A stretch of 64,000 nucleotides of DNA, taken from assembly GCA_003612285.1 (NCBI GenBank), contig RAYE01000005.1:62001-126000 (forward strand), given 5' to 3'. Of this stretch, positions 63,437-64,000 are shown one piece after another. Made by a program: the position numbers and the translations under genes. Below the pieces are notes generated by a model that was not told the DNA's origin, made no database searches, and saw only the letters and a list, made by a program, of their open reading frames with translations. Source of the DNA: a bacterium D16-51 (GTDB taxonomy: Bacteria; Bacillota; Clostridia; Lachnospirales; Lachnospiraceae). How positions within the stretch are numbered: position 1 is the stretch's first letter; each line of letters starts with the position of its first letter.

Positions 63437-64000
63437 TTATTCCTCACTTTCTACTATCTCAATTTCACTTGCTGATACTTCATAGGCAGTCCTTTCCTCT
63501 ATCCCCCCTTCTTCCAGTTTTTTCTGATATCTTCTGCTTTGAATTCTGCCAGAAATCCGTATCATATCCCTAATTGTAAATCTACTGGCTTTAATTGCAT
63601 TTCTGCCCCATGCAATACAAGGAATATAATATTCCCGTCCCCAACTGCCATTGACTGCTACGAACAAATCACAAATCTCCCAGCCTCCTGGTGTTTTCCG
63701 ATAAACAGGTGTCTTGCAAATAAACCCTTGGAATGATACAGAATTTAGGTTCACATCCTTATCCGCCGCTTCTATACAGGAAACAAAAACATATAAATCC
63801 AATGTTGATTTCCCACTAGCATGATTATTCCTGGAACGGTAATCTCCATATATAGAAACTAATTTGCCAGAGTAATCAAGATTTGCATCAATCAAATACT
63901 CTGATGCAATAATTGGCAAAATGTCTTCTGTACTGGAATTCCTCTTAACTGAAAGAAAACCGCTATAAAACTTTTCATTATGTGTTTCATGATTATATGT
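63437..64000 (-). CDS. OB-fold, SSB-like protein, 5' end beyond the window
   Basis: The frame is open to the window edge, so the start is not visible; a TTG at 63919 is only internal. The last about 85 residues look like an SSB/OB fold: SFQGFICKTPVYRKTPGGWE, CDLFVAVNG, YIPCIAWGRNA and DMIRISGRIQSR. The preceding part has a second OB-like pattern, as in two-domain SSB-like proteins of clostridial elements. Its stop is 4 nt before the ATPase fragment. Confidence 0.75.
   Translation of the reverse strand, partial: TYNHETHNEKFYSGFLSVKRNSSTEDILPIIASEYLIDANLDYSGKLVSIYGDYRSRNNHASGKSTLDLYVFVSCIEAADKDVNLNSVSFQGFICKTPVYRKTPGGWEICDLFVAVNGSWGREYYIPCIAWGRNAIKASRFTIRDMIRISGRIQSRRYQKKLEEGGIEERTAYEVSASEIEIVESEE

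Noticed and set aside
50386-64000. Stop-codon recoding (TAG read as glutamine) in the element, suggested by the in-frame TAG in the SbcC-like gene
   Set aside because: TAG is used as the natural end of several element genes (primase-helicase, ERCC4 nuclease, the genes at 58210 and 58951, the MBL-fold gene and recT), in some cases directly before the ribosome site of the next gene. A nonsense change in one gene is simpler.

Overview
The window looks like a chromosomal segment of a flagellated, spore-forming, low-GC Clostridia, most likely a Lachnospiraceae-type gut anaerobe. This rests on gene content and order (a fla/che operon with fapA, flbD, cheC/cheD and an SwrB-like gene; a spoIIGA-sigE-sigG cluster; ymxH/nrdR) and on protein character. 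No database search was possible.

Region 1 (about 1-34600, all minus strand) is one long fla/che operon read from flgB down to a SwrB-like gene: flgB, flgC, fliE, fliF, fliG, fliH, fliI, fliJ, a YlxF/MotE-like gene, fliK, flgD, a flagellar-operon protein, flgE, flbD, motA, motB, fliL, fliM, fliY, fliO, fliP, fliQ, fliR, flhB, flhA, flhF, flhG, cheB, cheA, cheW, cheC, cheD, a small membrane protein, the motility sigma factor, fapA, a small charged protein and swrB-like. Many genes overlap or nearly touch. A strong sigma-A type promoter lies directly before flgB. Compared with the Bacillus subtilis operon, motAB is inserted, and cheY and cheR are absent. Two structured spots interrupt it: a terminator-like hairpin between flgE and flbD, and a roughly 78-bp palindromic element between fliK and the motE-like gene.

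Region 2 (34768-43256, minus) holds housekeeping, DNA-uptake and sporulation genes: comM-dprA-topA behind its own promoter, nrdR, ymxH, sigG, sigE and spoIIGA. The spoIIGA promoter keeps the Spo0A-type layout: near-consensus -35 and -10 boxes about 21 bp apart, with tandem 0A-like boxes over the -35.

Region 3 (43281-48959, minus) is a cell-envelope operon: a TagG/TagH-like polysaccharide ABC exporter, a YkuD L,D-transpeptidase with Ig-like repeats, and an LTA-synthase-like sulfatase. It starts at a strong promoter that is divergent from region 4.

Region 4 (49208-50305, plus) has an unknown small gene and then the 5' part of what looks like a SleC-like spore cortex-lytic protein. The reading frame breaks at about 50300, where a mobile element begins.

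Region 5 (about 50300-64000, almost all minus) is the integration and early/replication end of a prophage or related element. It carries a tyrosine integrase with tandem arm-type repeats, a Tn916-like excisionase, primase-helicase, a replisome-organizer-like protein, a D12-class adenine methylase, a radical SAM enzyme, an ERCC4 nuclease, SSB, a metallo-beta-lactamase-fold protein, RecT, a Rad50/SbcC-like ATPase split by an in-frame TAG, and a second OB-fold protein cut by the window edge. No structural phage genes are in view, so phage versus other integrative element is not fully decided. The most interesting point is that the element sits inside an apparent spore-germination gene, which raises the possibility of developmentally controlled excision.
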